Source: Pseudomonadota bacterium (GTDB lineage Bacteria > Pseudomonadota > Gammaproteobacteria > Burkholderiales > Burkholderiaceae_C). Taken from it: a DNA stretch of 64,000 bases. The stretch lies in contig JAJZWA010000010.1 of the NCBI GenBank assembly GCA_021846965.1, positions 1 through 64,000 of the forward strand. The letters are read 5' to 3'. The position numbers and the translations under genes are program-made. Of this stretch, positions 1 to 10,279 are shown in pieces (the stretch's first letter is position 1; the number at the start of each line of letters is the position of its first letter). The notes beneath the pieces were generated by a model, which saw only the letters and a list, made by a program, of their open reading frames with translations, was not told the DNA's origin and made no database searches.

Positions 1-197
1 CCGCCGAGGAGATGAACGCGCAGGCCCAGCAGCTGCTCGAGAGCGTCAGCCGCTTCAAGCTGGCGAGCGAGCAGGCCGGGGGCTTCGTGCCACCCCAGTC
101 GAGCCCGGCGCAGGCGCGCGCGCAGCGCCCGGCACCGCGCCAGGCCGCGGCTTTCGCGACGCCGGCCGGGGCGGACGAGGCCTTCGTCAGGTTCTAG
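1..197 (+). CDS. C-terminal tail of methyl-accepting chemotaxis protein (5' truncated by window)
   Basis: Frame open from window start; EEMNAQAQQLLESVSRFKL is a typical MCP C-terminus with a Pro/Ala-rich linker. Confidence 0.6.
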   Translation, partial: AEEMNAQAQQLLESVSRFKLASEQAGGFVPPQSSPAQARAQRPAPRQAAAFATPAGADEAFVRF

Positions 198-1155
198 GGC
201 CTGCAGCCCTGCGGCGGCCCCCGCGCGCGGCCGCGCGCGAGCCGGCCGCGTCGCCATCCCGCGGCTTCGGAAGGTCCTCGCGCAGGTGTTCGCGCAAGGC
301 CTGGCGCAGCAGGTCCATGGCCGGCGCCTGCGCGCGCCGCGCCAGGGTGACGAGGCCGAAGCTGGCGCTGGCCTGCAGCGGAGGATCCAGCGCCAGCTCC
401 CGCAGTCCCGGCGCCACTGCGCGCACGGCCAGCAGGATGGCATCGCTGTGGGTCGCCACCTCGACCAGGCTGAGCAGGTCGTCGCCGCGCAGGCTCACCC
501 AGGTATCGGGATGGGCCTCGGGCCCGTAGCGCTGCACCAGGGTGCGCGCGATCTCGTCGCTCAGCGGCGAGCAGGCCAGCGGATACTCGCGCAACTGCTC
601 GAAGCGCAGCTTGCGCTGGCGCGCCAGCGCGTGCCCGGGGCGGCACAGGAAGGCCCCACGCATGCTCAGGGGCATCTCGATGTGCAGGTCGCTGGATGGC
701 GGCACGGACAGCAGGTCAACCACCAGCGCGTCCAGGCTCCTGGCGCGCAGGCGCTGCAGCAGCAGGGCAGCGCCGCCGCGGGCGAGTTCCAGGTGCATGG
801 CACGGTCGCGCGCGGCGAAGGAGGCCAGCAGGGGGCGGGTCAGGAAGGCTGCCGGCCCCGAGCCCAGACCCACGGCCAGGCGCCCGGCGCGCCCGACGCG
901 CAGGGCGGGGCCGAGCTCCTGGATGTCGCGGGCGTCGTCGAGCAGGCGGCGCGAGCGCTCGAGCACGTCGCGACCCAGGGGCGTGAGTTCGATGCGATGG
1001 CCGATGCGATCGAACAGCGCGAAGCCCAACTCGTCTTCCAGGGCGCGGATGCTGCGGCTCAGCGCTGGCTGGGTGATGAACAGGCCGCGCGCGGCCCGGC
1101 TGAACGAGCCGGAGTCGGCCAGGCCCACGAAGTGGCGGAGCTGGGTCAGCTGCAT
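187..1155 (-). CDS. LysR-family transcriptional regulator
   Basis: MQLTQLRHFVGLADSGSFSRAARGLFITQPALSRSIRALEDELGFALFDR wHTH; divergent from M20 gene. Confidence 0.93.
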   Translation of the reverse strand: MQLTQLRHFVGLADSGSFSRAARGLFITQPALSRSIRALEDELGFALFDRIGHRIELTPLGRDVLERSRRLLDDARDIQELGPALRVGRAGRLAVGLGSGPAAFLTRPLLASFAARDRAMHLELARGGAALLLQRLRARSLDALVVDLLSVPPSSDLHIEMPLSMRGAFLCRPGHALARQRKLRFEQLREYPLACSPLSDEIARTLVQRYGPEAHPDTWVSLRGDDLLSLVEVATHSDAILLAVRAVAPGLRELALDPPLQASASFGLVTLARRAQAPAMDLLRQALREHLREDLPKPRDGDAAGSRAAARGGRRRAAGPRT

Positions 1156-1174
1156 GGCGTATATCCAAGCCTGG

Positions 1175-1204
1175 AATGCATGGAATCGCTGCCAATTATG
1201 CATT
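1175..1204. promoter_or_regulatory. Inverted repeat AATGCAT-N16-ATGCATT, candidate LysR operator
   Basis: Perfect 7-bp arms in the divergent LysR/M20 intergenic region. Confidence 0.5.
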
Positions 1205-1268
1205 GGACACAAGGTTTGCCCCCGCCTAGATTGGGTGGCGTGTTCCCTTGCAGAGCCTTTGCGCGCCC

Positions 1269-2492
1269 ATGTCGCCTCCCGTCCATGCCTTGCTGCGTTC
1301 CCCCGAGGAGCTGGCCGAGTTCGTCGCGCTGCGGCGTGATTTGCATCGCCACCCTGAATTGGCCTTCGGCGAGCACCGCACGGCGGCGAGGGTGGCGCAA
1401 TGCCTGCGCGAGTGGGGCTACGAGGTCGAAGAGGGCGTGGGCGGCACCGGAGTGGTCGGCCGGCTGCGCCTGGGCGAAGGAACGCGGCGCCTGGGCCTGC
1501 GCGCCGACATGGATGCGCTGCCGATCCAGGAGGCCACCGGCAAGCCCTATGCGAGCTGCCACGAGCACGTGATGCACGCTTGCGGGCACGACGGCCATAC
1601 CGCGATGTTGCTGGCCGCCGCACGCGACATCGTCCGGCGCGGGCGCATCGACGGCACGCTGCACCTGATCTTCCAGCCCGCCGAGGAGGGCGGCGCCGGG
1701 GCGCGGCGCATGATGGACGAGGGGCTGTTCCAGCGCTACCCCTGCGATGCCATCTTCGGCATGCACAACATGCCCGGCATCCGCAGCGGCCGGCTGGTGC
1801 TGCGCGAGGGCGCGGCGATGGCCTCCAGCGACTACGCCAGGGTGACCCTGAGCGGCGTCGGCGGCCATGGCGCGCTGCCGCAGCATGCGCGCGACCCGGT
1901 GGTGGCCGCCGCCAGCATCGTCATGGCGCTGCAGACCATCGTCGCGCGCAACGTGGACCCGCAGGCCATGGCCGTGGTCACGGTCGGGGCCTTGCACGCC
2001 GGGCGCGCCAACAACGTGATCGCCGAGCAGGCGGTGATGGAGATCAGCCTGCGCAGCCTGGACCCGCAGGTGCGCCAGCTGCTGCGCCGCCGCCTGCACG
2101 AGCTGGTGCAGGCGCAGGCTCGCAGCTTCGAGGTGCAGGCGCAGGTCGATTGGCGCGACGGCTACGCGGTGCTGGTCAACGATGCCGCGCAGACCGAGTT
2201 CGCGCGCCGGGTCGCCCTCGAGCTGCTGGGTGCGTCGGGCGTGGAGCCGCAGGGCCCGGCGCTCAGCGGCAGCGAGGACTTCGCCTTCATGCTGGAACAG
2301 GTGCCGGGCAGCTATGTGCTGATCGGCAATGGCGAGGGCGGCATCGACGCCCCCGCCTGCATGGTGCACAACCCCCGCTACGACTTCAACGACGACATCC
2401 TGCCGGTCGGCGCCGCCTACTGGACCCTGCTGGCCGAACGCTATCTGGCGCCGCCGGGCTCGACGGCACCGGCCGGCGCCGGCGCGTGCTGA
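1269..2492 (+). CDS. M20-family amidohydrolase (hippurate hydrolase/aminoacylase-like)
   Basis: LRRDLHRHPELAFGEHRTA, RADMDALPIQE, HACGHDGHTAMLL, FQPAEEGGAGA motifs. Confidence 0.92.
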   Translation: MSPPVHALLRSPEELAEFVALRRDLHRHPELAFGEHRTAARVAQCLREWGYEVEEGVGGTGVVGRLRLGEGTRRLGLRADMDALPIQEATGKPYASCHEHVMHACGHDGHTAMLLAAARDIVRRGRIDGTLHLIFQPAEEGGAGARRMMDEGLFQRYPCDAIFGMHNMPGIRSGRLVLREGAAMASSDYARVTLSGVGGHGALPQHARDPVVAAASIVMALQTIVARNVDPQAMAVVTVGALHAGRANNVIAEQAVMEISLRSLDPQVRQLLRRRLHELVQAQARSFEVQAQVDWRDGYAVLVNDAAQTEFARRVALELLGASGVEPQGPALSGSEDFAFMLEQVPGSYVLIGNGEGGIDAPACMVHNPRYDFNDDILPVGAAYWTLLAERYLAPPGSTAPAGAGAC

Positions 2493-2594
2493 GCCCGCAT
2501 GGCGAGCCCGCATGGCGAGCCCGGACCGCGCCCCTTCATCGCGCCCCTTCATCGCGACCCATCCCCTCGACCCTACAACACAAGGAGACATGTC

Positions 2595-3887
2595 ATGAGC
2601 CACCCCATCGACCGGCAGCCGGCGCACCGCCCGCGCGCGGGCCTGTGCCGCGGCCTCGGCGCGGCTGCGGTGCTGGCCGCCTCGCTCGGCCTCGGCGCGC
2701 CGGGCCAGGCCGCGCCGGCGCCGGTGCCGGCGCCCTCGAGCATCCGCATCGGCACCCTGTACGCCAGCACCGGCCCCTTCGCGGTGCCCTCGCTGGCCCA
2801 GTACGCGGGGCTGCGCTTCTGGGCCGACAGCGTCAACCACTCCGGCGGCGTGTACGTGCAGGCCTTCCACAAGAAGATTCCGGTGCGCATCGTCGCTTAC
2901 GACGACCTGAGCTCCACATCCACGGCCACCGCGCTGTACAACCGCCTGATCACCCAGGACAAGGTGGACCTGCTGGCCGCCGACTTCGGCTCCGTGCTGA
3001 CCTCGGTGGCCGTGCCGCTGGCGGCCGAGCACAAGATGCTGCTGCTGGACCAGAGCGGATCCAGCGAGAAGTTCTTCACCAGCGCGACGCCCTACCTGGC
3101 CGATGTGAGCATCCCCACCACGGCCCCCGAGGGTGTGCTGCTGACCCGCTTCCTGCTCGATCACAAGGTGCGCCGCGTGGCGGTGATGTACGACGCCAAC
3201 GACTTCGACGCGCCGCTGGCGCGCAGCATTCAGGAGTCGCTGGGCAAGGCCGGGGTGCAGCCGGTGTACTACCACGCGGTGCCGACCACGGAATCGAACT
3301 ACAACGTGCTGCTGCACACCATCGCGGCGACCCATCCGCAGGCAGTGCTGGAACTCGGCTACCCGCCCAACGACATCGCCTTCCTGCGCACCCTGGCGCA
3401 GAGCGGCCTGCATTTCGATCTGACCCTGACCGTGTTTCCGGGCCAGATGCTCGGCCTCATCGAACACAACGTCGGTGCCAAGGCGCTGGCCTACACCTAC
3501 ACCTACCCGACGCCGCCGCTGGTGCGCTACGGCAAGGTCAGCTACGGCATGGACACCGCCGGCTTCGCCAAGGCCTTCGAGCAGTCCACGCACAAGGCGC
3601 CGACCTACCTCGATTGCGTGGGCTACAACACGGGCCTGATGGTCGAGGGCGTGCTGGGAACGGCCGAGCATTTCAGCCAGGCCGACTTCCACCAGGCCCT
3701 CACGCGCATGTCGGGCAAGACCCGCACCCTGCTCGGAGCCTTCGCGCTGAGCCCCGAGGGCGCGCAGACCGGCCAGTACTTCCCCATCGGGCAGATCGTG
3801 CCGGAGGGCAAGGAGCTCAAGGTCCAGCTGGTCTATCCCCCGGAAGTGGCGACGGCGCCGGCCGTGATTCCGGCCCTCGCGCACTGA
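2595..3887 (+). CDS. Periplasmic (type I, branched-chain amino acid-like) substrate-binding protein
   Basis: Signal-peptide-like N-terminus; IRIGTLYASTGPFAVPSLAQYAG; downstream of amidohydrolase. Confidence 0.8.
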   Translation: MSHPIDRQPAHRPRAGLCRGLGAAAVLAASLGLGAPGQAAPAPVPAPSSIRIGTLYASTGPFAVPSLAQYAGLRFWADSVNHSGGVYVQAFHKKIPVRIVAYDDLSSTSTATALYNRLITQDKVDLLAADFGSVLTSVAVPLAAEHKMLLLDQSGSSEKFFTSATPYLADVSIPTTAPEGVLLTRFLLDHKVRRVAVMYDANDFDAPLARSIQESLGKAGVQPVYYHAVPTTESNYNVLLHTIAATHPQAVLELGYPPNDIAFLRTLAQSGLHFDLTLTVFPGQMLGLIEHNVGAKALAYTYTYPTPPLVRYGKVSYGMDTAGFAKAFEQSTHKAPTYLDCVGYNTGLMVEGVLGTAEHFSQADFHQALTRMSGKTRTLLGAFALSPEGAQTGQYFPIGQIVPEGKELKVQLVYPPEVATAPAVIPALAH

Positions 3888-3981
3888 GTTCGCGCAGGGG
3901 GTCCGGGCTCGGCCGAATGCCCCGCGCCCCTGCGGGGCGCCCGACGCGCAGCACAATGGCAGGGCCTCGCGGAGGCCCTCG

Positions 3982-6462
3982 ATGCCCTGGCTGGCCTGTG
4001 CAATGCTCGTCGGATGCTGGCTGCACCTGTGCCAGGCCGGGCTGTGGCCGCAGGCCGCCTACGGGGCGATGATCCTGGCGGCTTCGGCCGCGCTGGCGGG
4101 GCTGGCGTGGCTGCGCCTGCAGTTTTCGCCCTCGGGCGCGCGGCTGCGCCGGCTGCGCGCGCTGCTCACGGCCTGCGCCGCCGCCGAGCTGGTGTTCGGC
4201 CTCGCCGGCTGGCGCGCCGTGCCCCGGCTGCGCGACCGGCTGGCGCCCGAGCTGTGGGGCGCCAGCCTGCGCGTCGACGGCGTGGTGCGGGGCCTGCCGG
4301 TGCTGGAAGCCGGCATGGCGCGCTTCGAGTTCTCGCCTGCCCCGGCGCTGCAGGGTCTGCCCTCGCGCCTGCTGGTGTCCTGGAGCGCCGGTGGGGGCCG
4401 CGCGCCGCCGCGCCTGCGGGCCGGGCAGGGCTGGAGTCTGCCGCTGCGCCTGCGCCCCGCGCTGGGCCTGGCCAACCCCGGCGGTGCCGATGCCGAACTG
4501 CGCTGGCTGCGCCAGGGTGTGGGCGGCCTGGCCAGCGTGCGCCACGGGCGCGACGCGCCCCTCATCGAGCGCCGCCCGGCGCTCGACCATGCCGGGGCCT
4601 GGCAGCGCCTGCAGGCACTGCGCGCGAGCCTGCGGGCGCGGCTCCATGCCGCGATGGGCAGCCATCCGCGCGCCGGCACCCTGGCCGCGCTCGCGCTGGG
4701 CGACCAGGCTGCAGTGGGGGAACGTGAATGGCAGATCTATCGCGCCACCGGGGTCGCGCACCTGATGGCCATCTCGGGCTTGCATGTGAGCATGCTGGCA
4801 TGGCTCGCGGGCGCACTCCTCGGCGCGCTCTGGCGGCGCCTGCGCTGGCGCGGCGTGCCACTGCCGCTGCGCCTGCCCGCTCCCTGGCCGGTGGGCGCGG
4901 CGCGGGCGCTGGCGGCGCTCGCCTACGCGGCGCTGTCCGGGCTGGGCGTGCCCGCGCAGCGCGCACTGATCATGCTGGCGGTGGCGCTGGTGCTGCGGCT
5001 CTGGGCCAGGCGCCTGGCCTGGGCGCAGGTGCTGGCCGTGACGCTGTGCGCGGTCTTGCTGTGGGATCCCTGGGCCGTCGCCCAAGCCGGCACCTGGCTG
5101 TCCTTCGGCGCCGTGGCCGCGCTGCTGCTGGCCGAGCCGCGCGGCGGGCGCGGCGAGCGCCCAGGCGCGGGCTCCCTCTGGCGCGCGGCCTGCTCGCGCC
5201 TGCGCTCCGCGGCGCGCGCCCAGTGGGCCGTCAGCGTGGCGCTGGCGCCGCTGACCCTGGTGTTCTTCCAGCAGGTGTCGCTGATCGCGCCGCTGGCCAA
5301 CGCGCTGGGCATCCCGGTCGTCACGCTGGGGGTGCTTCCGCTGGCCGCCGCCGGCTTCGTGCTGCCAGCGCCGCTCGATGGGCTGGCCTGGCATCTGGCC
5401 GCCACCCTGCAGGATGCGCTGCTGCGGCTCCTCGGGCGCATGGCGTCCTGGCCGCTGGCCCAGTGGCAGGCGGCGGCTCCCGGAGGTCCCGTGCTGCTGC
5501 TCGCCCTGCCGGGCGCGCTCGCGCTGCTGCTGCCATGGCCCTGGCGCCTGCGACTGGCCGGAGTCGCCGTGCTGGCGCTGCTGGGGCTGGCGCCGGCCGC
5601 GCGGCCGCGCCCGGGGCACCTGGAAGCCTGCATGGCCGACGTCGGGCAGGGCAGCGCCATCGTGCTGCGCACGCGGCGCCACACCCTCGTATTCGACACC
5701 GGCCCGCCGCTGGGTCGGGGCGCCGAGGCCGGTTCGCGCGTGCTGCTGCCGCTGCTGCGCCAGCTGGGCGAGCGCCGGCTGGACCTCGTGGTGTTGAGCC
5801 ATGCCGATGCCGACCACATCGCGGGCGCGGGCGCTCTGGCCCGCGCCTATCCCGGCACCGCGGCCATCGGCTCGGTCGCGCCGCGGCGCCTGCGGGACCT
5901 GGGCTTCGCCAGCGCCAGGCCTTGCGTGGCCGGGCAGGCCTGGACCTGGGACGGCGTGCGCTTCGAGTTCCTGCACCCCAGGCCCGGAAGCCGGCTGCGC
6001 GAGGACAACGCCGGCTCGTGCGTGCTGCGTGTCGCCTCGGCCCACGGCTCCGTGCTGCTGACGGGCGATCTGGAGCGAAGTCAGGAGCTCGCGCTGCTGC
6101 GTACCCCGGCCGCGCGCGAGCTGCATGCCGACCTGCTCGTGGCCGGCCACCACGGCAGCCGCGGCTCCAGCAGTGAGGAGTTCCTGCGCGCCGTTGCGCC
6201 GGGTGCGGTCGCCGTGCAGGCGGGCCTGCTCAACCGCTACGGCCACCCGCATCCCGAGTTCCTGGCCCGCCTGCGTGAGCATGGTCTGTGTCCCGGACGC
6301 ACCGACCTGGACGGCGCGCTGGCCTGGAGCGACCGGGAACCCCGGCGCCTGCTCGGCTGGCGAGTCGCGCGGAGGCGGTTCTGGCAGATGCCCACGGCAA
6401 TCGACGACCAAGACCCCATGTCGTCCTGCCGCTGGACTCGATCGCTCAAGCCCCGGCCGTGA
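3982..6462 (+). CDS. comEC: ComEC/Rec2 DNA internalization protein
   Basis: Multi-TM competence domain (ATGVAHLMAISGLHVSMLAWLAG) plus C-terminal metallo-beta-lactamase domain (LSHADADHIAGA, AGHHGSRGSSS). Confidence 0.92.
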   Translation: MPWLACAMLVGCWLHLCQAGLWPQAAYGAMILAASAALAGLAWLRLQFSPSGARLRRLRALLTACAAAELVFGLAGWRAVPRLRDRLAPELWGASLRVDGVVRGLPVLEAGMARFEFSPAPALQGLPSRLLVSWSAGGGRAPPRLRAGQGWSLPLRLRPALGLANPGGADAELRWLRQGVGGLASVRHGRDAPLIERRPALDHAGAWQRLQALRASLRARLHAAMGSHPRAGTLAALALGDQAAVGEREWQIYRATGVAHLMAISGLHVSMLAWLAGALLGALWRRLRWRGVPLPLRLPAPWPVGAARALAALAYAALSGLGVPAQRALIMLAVALVLRLWARRLAWAQVLAVTLCAVLLWDPWAVAQAGTWLSFGAVAALLLAEPRGGRGERPGAGSLWRAACSRLRSAARAQWAVSVALAPLTLVFFQQVSLIAPLANALGIPVVTLGVLPLAAAGFVLPAPLDGLAWHLAATLQDALLRLLGRMASWPLAQWQAAAPGGPVLLLALPGALALLLPWPWRLRLAGVAVLALLGLAPAARPRPGHLEACMADVGQGSAIVLRTRRHTLVFDTGPPLGRGAEAGSRVLLPLLRQLGERRLDLVVLSHADADHIAGAGALARAYPGTAAIGSVAPRRLRDLGFASARPCVAGQAWTWDGVRFEFLHPRPGSRLREDNAGSCVLRVASAHGSVLLTGDLERSQELALLRTPAARELHADLLVAGHHGSRGSSSEEFLRAVAPGAVAVQAGLLNRYGHPHPEFLARLREHGLCPGRTDLDGALAWSDREPRRLLGWRVARRRFWQMPTAIDDQDPMSSCRWTRSLKPRP

Positions 6463-6476
6463 GTCGCCATGCCTCC

Positions 6477-7580
6477 TCAGTCGAACACCGGGGTTTCGAC
6501 GCCCAGCACCTTGTGCAGCTTGGGGCTGGTGGTGGTGTACTGCAGGTGCACCTTTTTCTCGGGGAACACGTAGTGTGCGGCGCCGAAGGCGGCCAGCGCG
6601 GCTTCGTGGAATCCCGAGAGGATGAGCTTTTTCTTGCCGGGGTAGGTGTTGATGTCGCCCACGGCGAAGATGCCCGGCACGCTGGTCTCGAACTTCTCGG
6701 TGTCGACCACGATCTGCTTGCGCTCCAGGGCCAGGCCCCAGTCGGCGATGGGCCCCAGCTTGGGGCTCAGGCCGAAGAACACCAGCAGCATGTCCAGGGG
6801 CAGGCGGCGGGTGATGCCGTCGTTGCCGGTGACCTTGATCTCGCTGAGGCGCCCGTCGCGCTCGTCGAAGCCGCTGACCTGGCCGACCAGGAACTGCATC
6901 TCGTGCTGCTCGCACAGCGCGTGCATGCGCGCCACCGAACTGGGGGCGGCGCGGAAGCCGTCGCGCCGGTGCAGCAGCACCACGCTCTCGGCGCGCTGGG
7001 CCGGCTCGGTGGTGGCGAAGTGCAGCGCCCAGTCCAGCGCGGAGTCGCCGCCGCCGACCACCACCAGGTTCCGGCCGGCGAAGGGCGCCGGATCCTTCAC
7101 GCGGTAGAACAGCTGCGAGCCCTCGAAGCGATCGATGCCCTCGACCTTGAGCAGGCGCGGCTGGAAGGATCCCACGCCGGCGGCGATGAACACGGTGCGG
7201 GTGATGAAGCGGGTGCCCTTGCTGGTGGCCACGAAAAAGCGCCCGTCGTCGAGCCGGCGCACTTCGGTGACGTCCTGCCCGAGATGGAAGCTGGGGTGGA
7301 AGGGCTCGATCTGGCGCAGCAGGTTGTCGGTGAGTTCCTTGCCGGTGCACACGGGCACGGCCGGGATGTCGTAGATGGGCTTGTCGGGGTAGAGCTCGAT
7401 GCACTGGCCGCCCAGGTGCGGCAGGCTGTCGATGACGTGGGCCTTGATCTCCAGCAGCCCGAGCTCGAACACCTGGAACAGCCCGACCGGGCCGGCGCCC
7501 ACGATCACGGCATCGGTCTCAATGGGCTGGCCGTGCTGGCCGGCGGCTTCGGGAATCGCGGGGTGCAGATGCAGGTCCAT
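6477..7580 (-). CDS. Type-2 ferredoxin--NADP+ reductase (TrxB-like)
   Basis: [22 protein letters not shown] motif, [17 protein letters not shown] motif, [28 protein letters not shown]. Confidence 0.92.
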   Translation of the reverse strand: MDLHLHPAIPEAAGQHGQPIETDAVIVGAGPVGLFQVFELGLLEIKAHVIDSLPHLGGQCIELYPDKPIYDIPAVPVCTGKELTDNLLRQIEPFHPSFHLGQDVTEVRRLDDGRFFVATSKGTRFITRTVFIAAGVGSFQPRLLKVEGIDRFEGSQLFYRVKDPAPFAGRNLVVVGGGDSALDWALHFATTEPAQRAESVVLLHRRDGFRAAPSSVARMHALCEQHEMQFLVGQVSGFDERDGRLSEIKVTGNDGITRRLPLDMLLVFFGLSPKLGPIADWGLALERKQIVVDTEKFETSVPGIFAVGDINTYPGKKKLILSGFHEAALAAFGAAHYVFPEKKVHLQYTTTSPKLHKVLGVETPVFD

Positions 7581-7786
7581 GGCTGCTGGGGGATCGTGGC
7601 TGGGGAACGGAGCAAATCCTAGGTCCGGGCCCGGCCGATCCCAACGACAGTGTTTTCATGGGCTTAGATGCTTGCGGGCATAAGGCCTTCGCGCGGGCAG
7701 CCGCCGCGCCCACGCGGCGTCCCGGCGGCCCGGCGGGGCGCCATGCATAATCGGGCGCTTTGCTTCGAATCCGAGCGAGGGCTTCC

Positions 7787-8692
7787 ATGCACGCTTCCCC
7801 CCGGCTGACCGCCGGCACCCTGGCCATGCTCACGCTGCCGCCCTTGCTGTGGGCAGGCAATGCCGTGGTCGGACGCCTGATGGTGGGGCAGATCGCGCCT
7901 CTGGCCCTGAGTTTTTTCCGGTGGTTCTTCGCCCTGCTGGCCTTGGCGCCCTTCGCGGCCGCGGGTTTGTGGCGGGGACGCGCATTGCTGCGCCAGCACT
8001 GGCTGGTGCTGGCGCGCCAGGGTTTCCTGGGCGTGGCCTGCTACAACTCCCTGCAGTACGTGGCGCTGCACAGCACCACGCCGCTGAAGGTGTCGCTGAT
8101 CACTTCGGCCGCGCCGGTGTTCGTCACCCTGCTGGGGGCCGCGCTGTACGGTGAGGCCATCGGCGCGGCGGCCTGGGCGGGCAGCGCGCTGTCGGTGGCC
8201 GGCGTGGCGGTGGTGGTCAGCGGCGGGGATCCTCAGCGCCTGGCCGCGCTGCACCTGGCCCGCGGCGACCTGCTGATGCTGCTGGCGGTGTTCCTGTGGG
8301 CCCTGTATACCTGGGACCTGCGGCGCCACCCGGTGCGCCTGCCCAGGTTGTCCCTGCTGGCGGCCCAGGTGGCCTGGGGCACGCTGTTCATCGCCCCGCT
8401 GGCCGCCTGGGAACGCTGGGGCCTGGGGCATGCCACGCACTGGAGCCTGCACGTGGCCTTTGCCGTGGGCTATGTCGCGCTGTTCGCCTCGGTACTGGCC
8501 TACGCCTGCTGGGGTGCCGCGGTGTCGCGGGTGGGCCCCCAGGTGCCGTCCTACTTCGGGAACCTTGCGCCGGTGTTCGCGGCGGCGCTGGCCTACGGCT
8601 TCCTGGGCGAGCGCATCCACGCCTACCACGTGGTGGGTGCGGTGCTGATTTTCGCGGGTATCCACGTCGCGCTGCGCGGCCGGCCGCGCTGA
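7787..8692 (+). CDS. EamA/DMT-superfamily transporter
   Basis: ~10 TM helices, LLWAGNAVVGRLMVGQIAPLALSFFRW, LAPVFAAALAYGFLGERI. Confidence 0.9.
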   Translation: MHASPRLTAGTLAMLTLPPLLWAGNAVVGRLMVGQIAPLALSFFRWFFALLALAPFAAAGLWRGRALLRQHWLVLARQGFLGVACYNSLQYVALHSTTPLKVSLITSAAPVFVTLLGAALYGEAIGAAAWAGSALSVAGVAVVVSGGDPQRLAALHLARGDLLMLLAVFLWALYTWDLRRHPVRLPRLSLLAAQVAWGTLFIAPLAAWERWGLGHATHWSLHVAFAVGYVALFASVLAYACWGAAVSRVGPQVPSYFGNLAPVFAAALAYGFLGERIHAYHVVGAVLIFAGIHVALRGRPR

Positions 8693-8726
8693 GCGCCGGC
8701 CCGGGGGCCGCGCAAGCGGCCGGGGC

Positions 8727-9860
8727 TCACAGGGCGTCTTCGGAGGGGCTCTCGAGCAGGACCCGATGGCCCAGCTGCAGCACGGCCAGGGCGTAGAAGG
8801 CCGAGTGGTTGTAGCGCGTGACGGCGTAGAAGTTGTCGGTGCCCAGCACGTAGTCGGGCGCGCGCCCGGCATTGGGAAGTTGCACCACGGCCAGCTTGCC
8901 CGGGTAGTCGAGCACCTGGGGCAGCAGGGAGATGCCGGCGGCGCGCAGTTCGGCAGCGTGGAAACTGGGCACGATGTCCGGCTCGAGCAGGCGCTGCAGC
9001 ACCCGCGGGTCCAGGGATTCGGGCAGTTGCAGCGGGAACCAGGCCGGCATGTCGCGCACCCAGCCGTGGCCGGCCAGGAAGTTGCCCACGCTGGCGATGG
9101 CGTCCGGCGCGTTGTGGATCAGGTCCACCGAGCCCGCGCCGTCGAAGCGGGTGCCCCAGCGCAGGATGCTTCCGGGCATGAACTGGGGCATGCCGATGGC
9201 GCCGGCGTAGGACCCGCGGATGCTCGCGGGGTCGATGCCGCCCGCGTTGCACCATACGAAATAGTCCCCGAGCTGGGAGGCGAAGTAGTCGCTGCGGTCC
9301 ATCGGCGCCGCGGCGGGGAAGTCCAGGGACAGCGTGGCCAGGCTGTCGATCACCGGGAATTCGCCCATGCTGCGCCCGTAGATGGTCTCCACGCCGAGGA
9401 TGCCCAGCACCACCTCGGGCGGGACACCGAAGCGCTGGCGCCCCTCCTGCAGCCAGGCGTCGTAGGCGCGCTGGAAACGTACCCCCGCGGCGATGCGCGT
9501 GGATTCGATGAAATGGCTGCGGTACAGGGTCCAGTCGCGCTGTTCCGGGCGCCCGGGGATGATCAGGCGCGCCACCTGCGGCTGGAAATAGGCGCGGCCG
9601 ATCTGCTCGCGCAACCAGGCTACCGGCAGCGCCGTCTGGCGTGCCAGCTGCATGGCCAGGCGCAGGGCCTTCTCCGAGTGGGCGTAGCGCAGTGCGGGGG
9701 ACTCGTCCGCGCGCGAGGAGCCGCCGACTGCCAAAAGCGCGCCCGGCATGCCCAGGCCCGCCAGCAAGGCGCCGGCACCGCGCAGCGCGCTGCGCCGCGC
9801 TGGCGACGCGGGCGCGGCGCGCAGATCGACGGTTGCGGCGGGGGTGGCGGGACGGGTCAT
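8727..9860 (-). CDS. mltB: Lytic murein transglycosylase B
   Basis: ILGVETIYGRSMGEFPVIDSLATL, YAGAIGMPQFMPGSILRW, VGNFLAGHGW; Tat/Sec-like N-terminus. Confidence 0.92.
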   Translation of the reverse strand: MTRPATPAATVDLRAAPASPARRSALRGAGALLAGLGMPGALLAVGGSSRADESPALRYAHSEKALRLAMQLARQTALPVAWLREQIGRAYFQPQVARLIIPGRPEQRDWTLYRSHFIESTRIAAGVRFQRAYDAWLQEGRQRFGVPPEVVLGILGVETIYGRSMGEFPVIDSLATLSLDFPAAAPMDRSDYFASQLGDYFVWCNAGGIDPASIRGSYAGAIGMPQFMPGSILRWGTRFDGAGSVDLIHNAPDAIASVGNFLAGHGWVRDMPAWFPLQLPESLDPRVLQRLLEPDIVPSFHAAELRAAGISLLPQVLDYPGKLAVVQLPNAGRAPDYVLGTDNFYAVTRYNHSAFYALAVLQLGHRVLLESPSEDAL

Positions 9861-9907
9861 GCGCGTGGCTTCAGGCGGGGTGCTTCGAGCGGTAGGGTTC
9901 GTGGACG

Positions 9908-9959
9908 TTGAGGCGGACAGGGTGAGGCGTACAGGGTGAGGCGTACAGGGTGAGACGCC
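9908..9959. repeat. Short tandem repeat (14-bp unit gtgaggcgtacagg, ~3.5 copies)
   Basis: ttgaggcggacagg/gtgaggcgtacagg/gtgaggcgtacagg/gtgagacgcc read directly. Confidence 0.85.
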
Positions 9960-10038
9960 GGGGCAGGGGCCGGGGCAGGGACCGGCACATGCACGGACGC
10001 GGACATCGCGGCGCGGGCGGCGTAGCGGCGCCGGGAGC

Positions 10039-10054
10039 TTGCACGAAACTTGCT
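10039..10054 (+). promoter_or_regulatory. Candidate sigma54 promoter upstream of fliO
   Basis: TTGCACG-AAAC-TTGCT vs TGGCACG-N4-TTGCW; one mismatch but in the conserved -24 GG. Confidence 0.4.
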
Positions 10055-10279
10055 GCGCAAGAGCGTGGGCCCCGCGAACCGCCGATTGGACGCCGCGCCG
10101 CCAGACCCTCGCAAGGCGCGTGCCCGTGCGGGCTCGGGTTCCCAGTGTACCTAGTGGAGCGGCAGCGGGGGGCCGAAAGCCCCTGCCGGAGGTGCCGGCA
10201 AGGGCGGGCACCGTCAAGTCCCCGGCGCATCCGCGACGGAATCGTCAAGAAGTCGTCATATCGAAAGGGTTTTCCAGCC

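Noticed and set aside
1146-3956. 936-aa minus-strand ORF (and other 400-1200 aa antisense ORFs such as 3817-7404, 13554-17081, 26140-29673)
   Set aside because: High-GC shadow ORFs opposite well-supported genes; His/Arg/Gln/Ala-rich low-complexity with no recognisable domains
6477-7580. Alternative call as thioredoxin reductase
   Set aside because: No CxxC redox motif seen between the nucleotide-binding domains; fits type-2 ferredoxin-NADP reductase better
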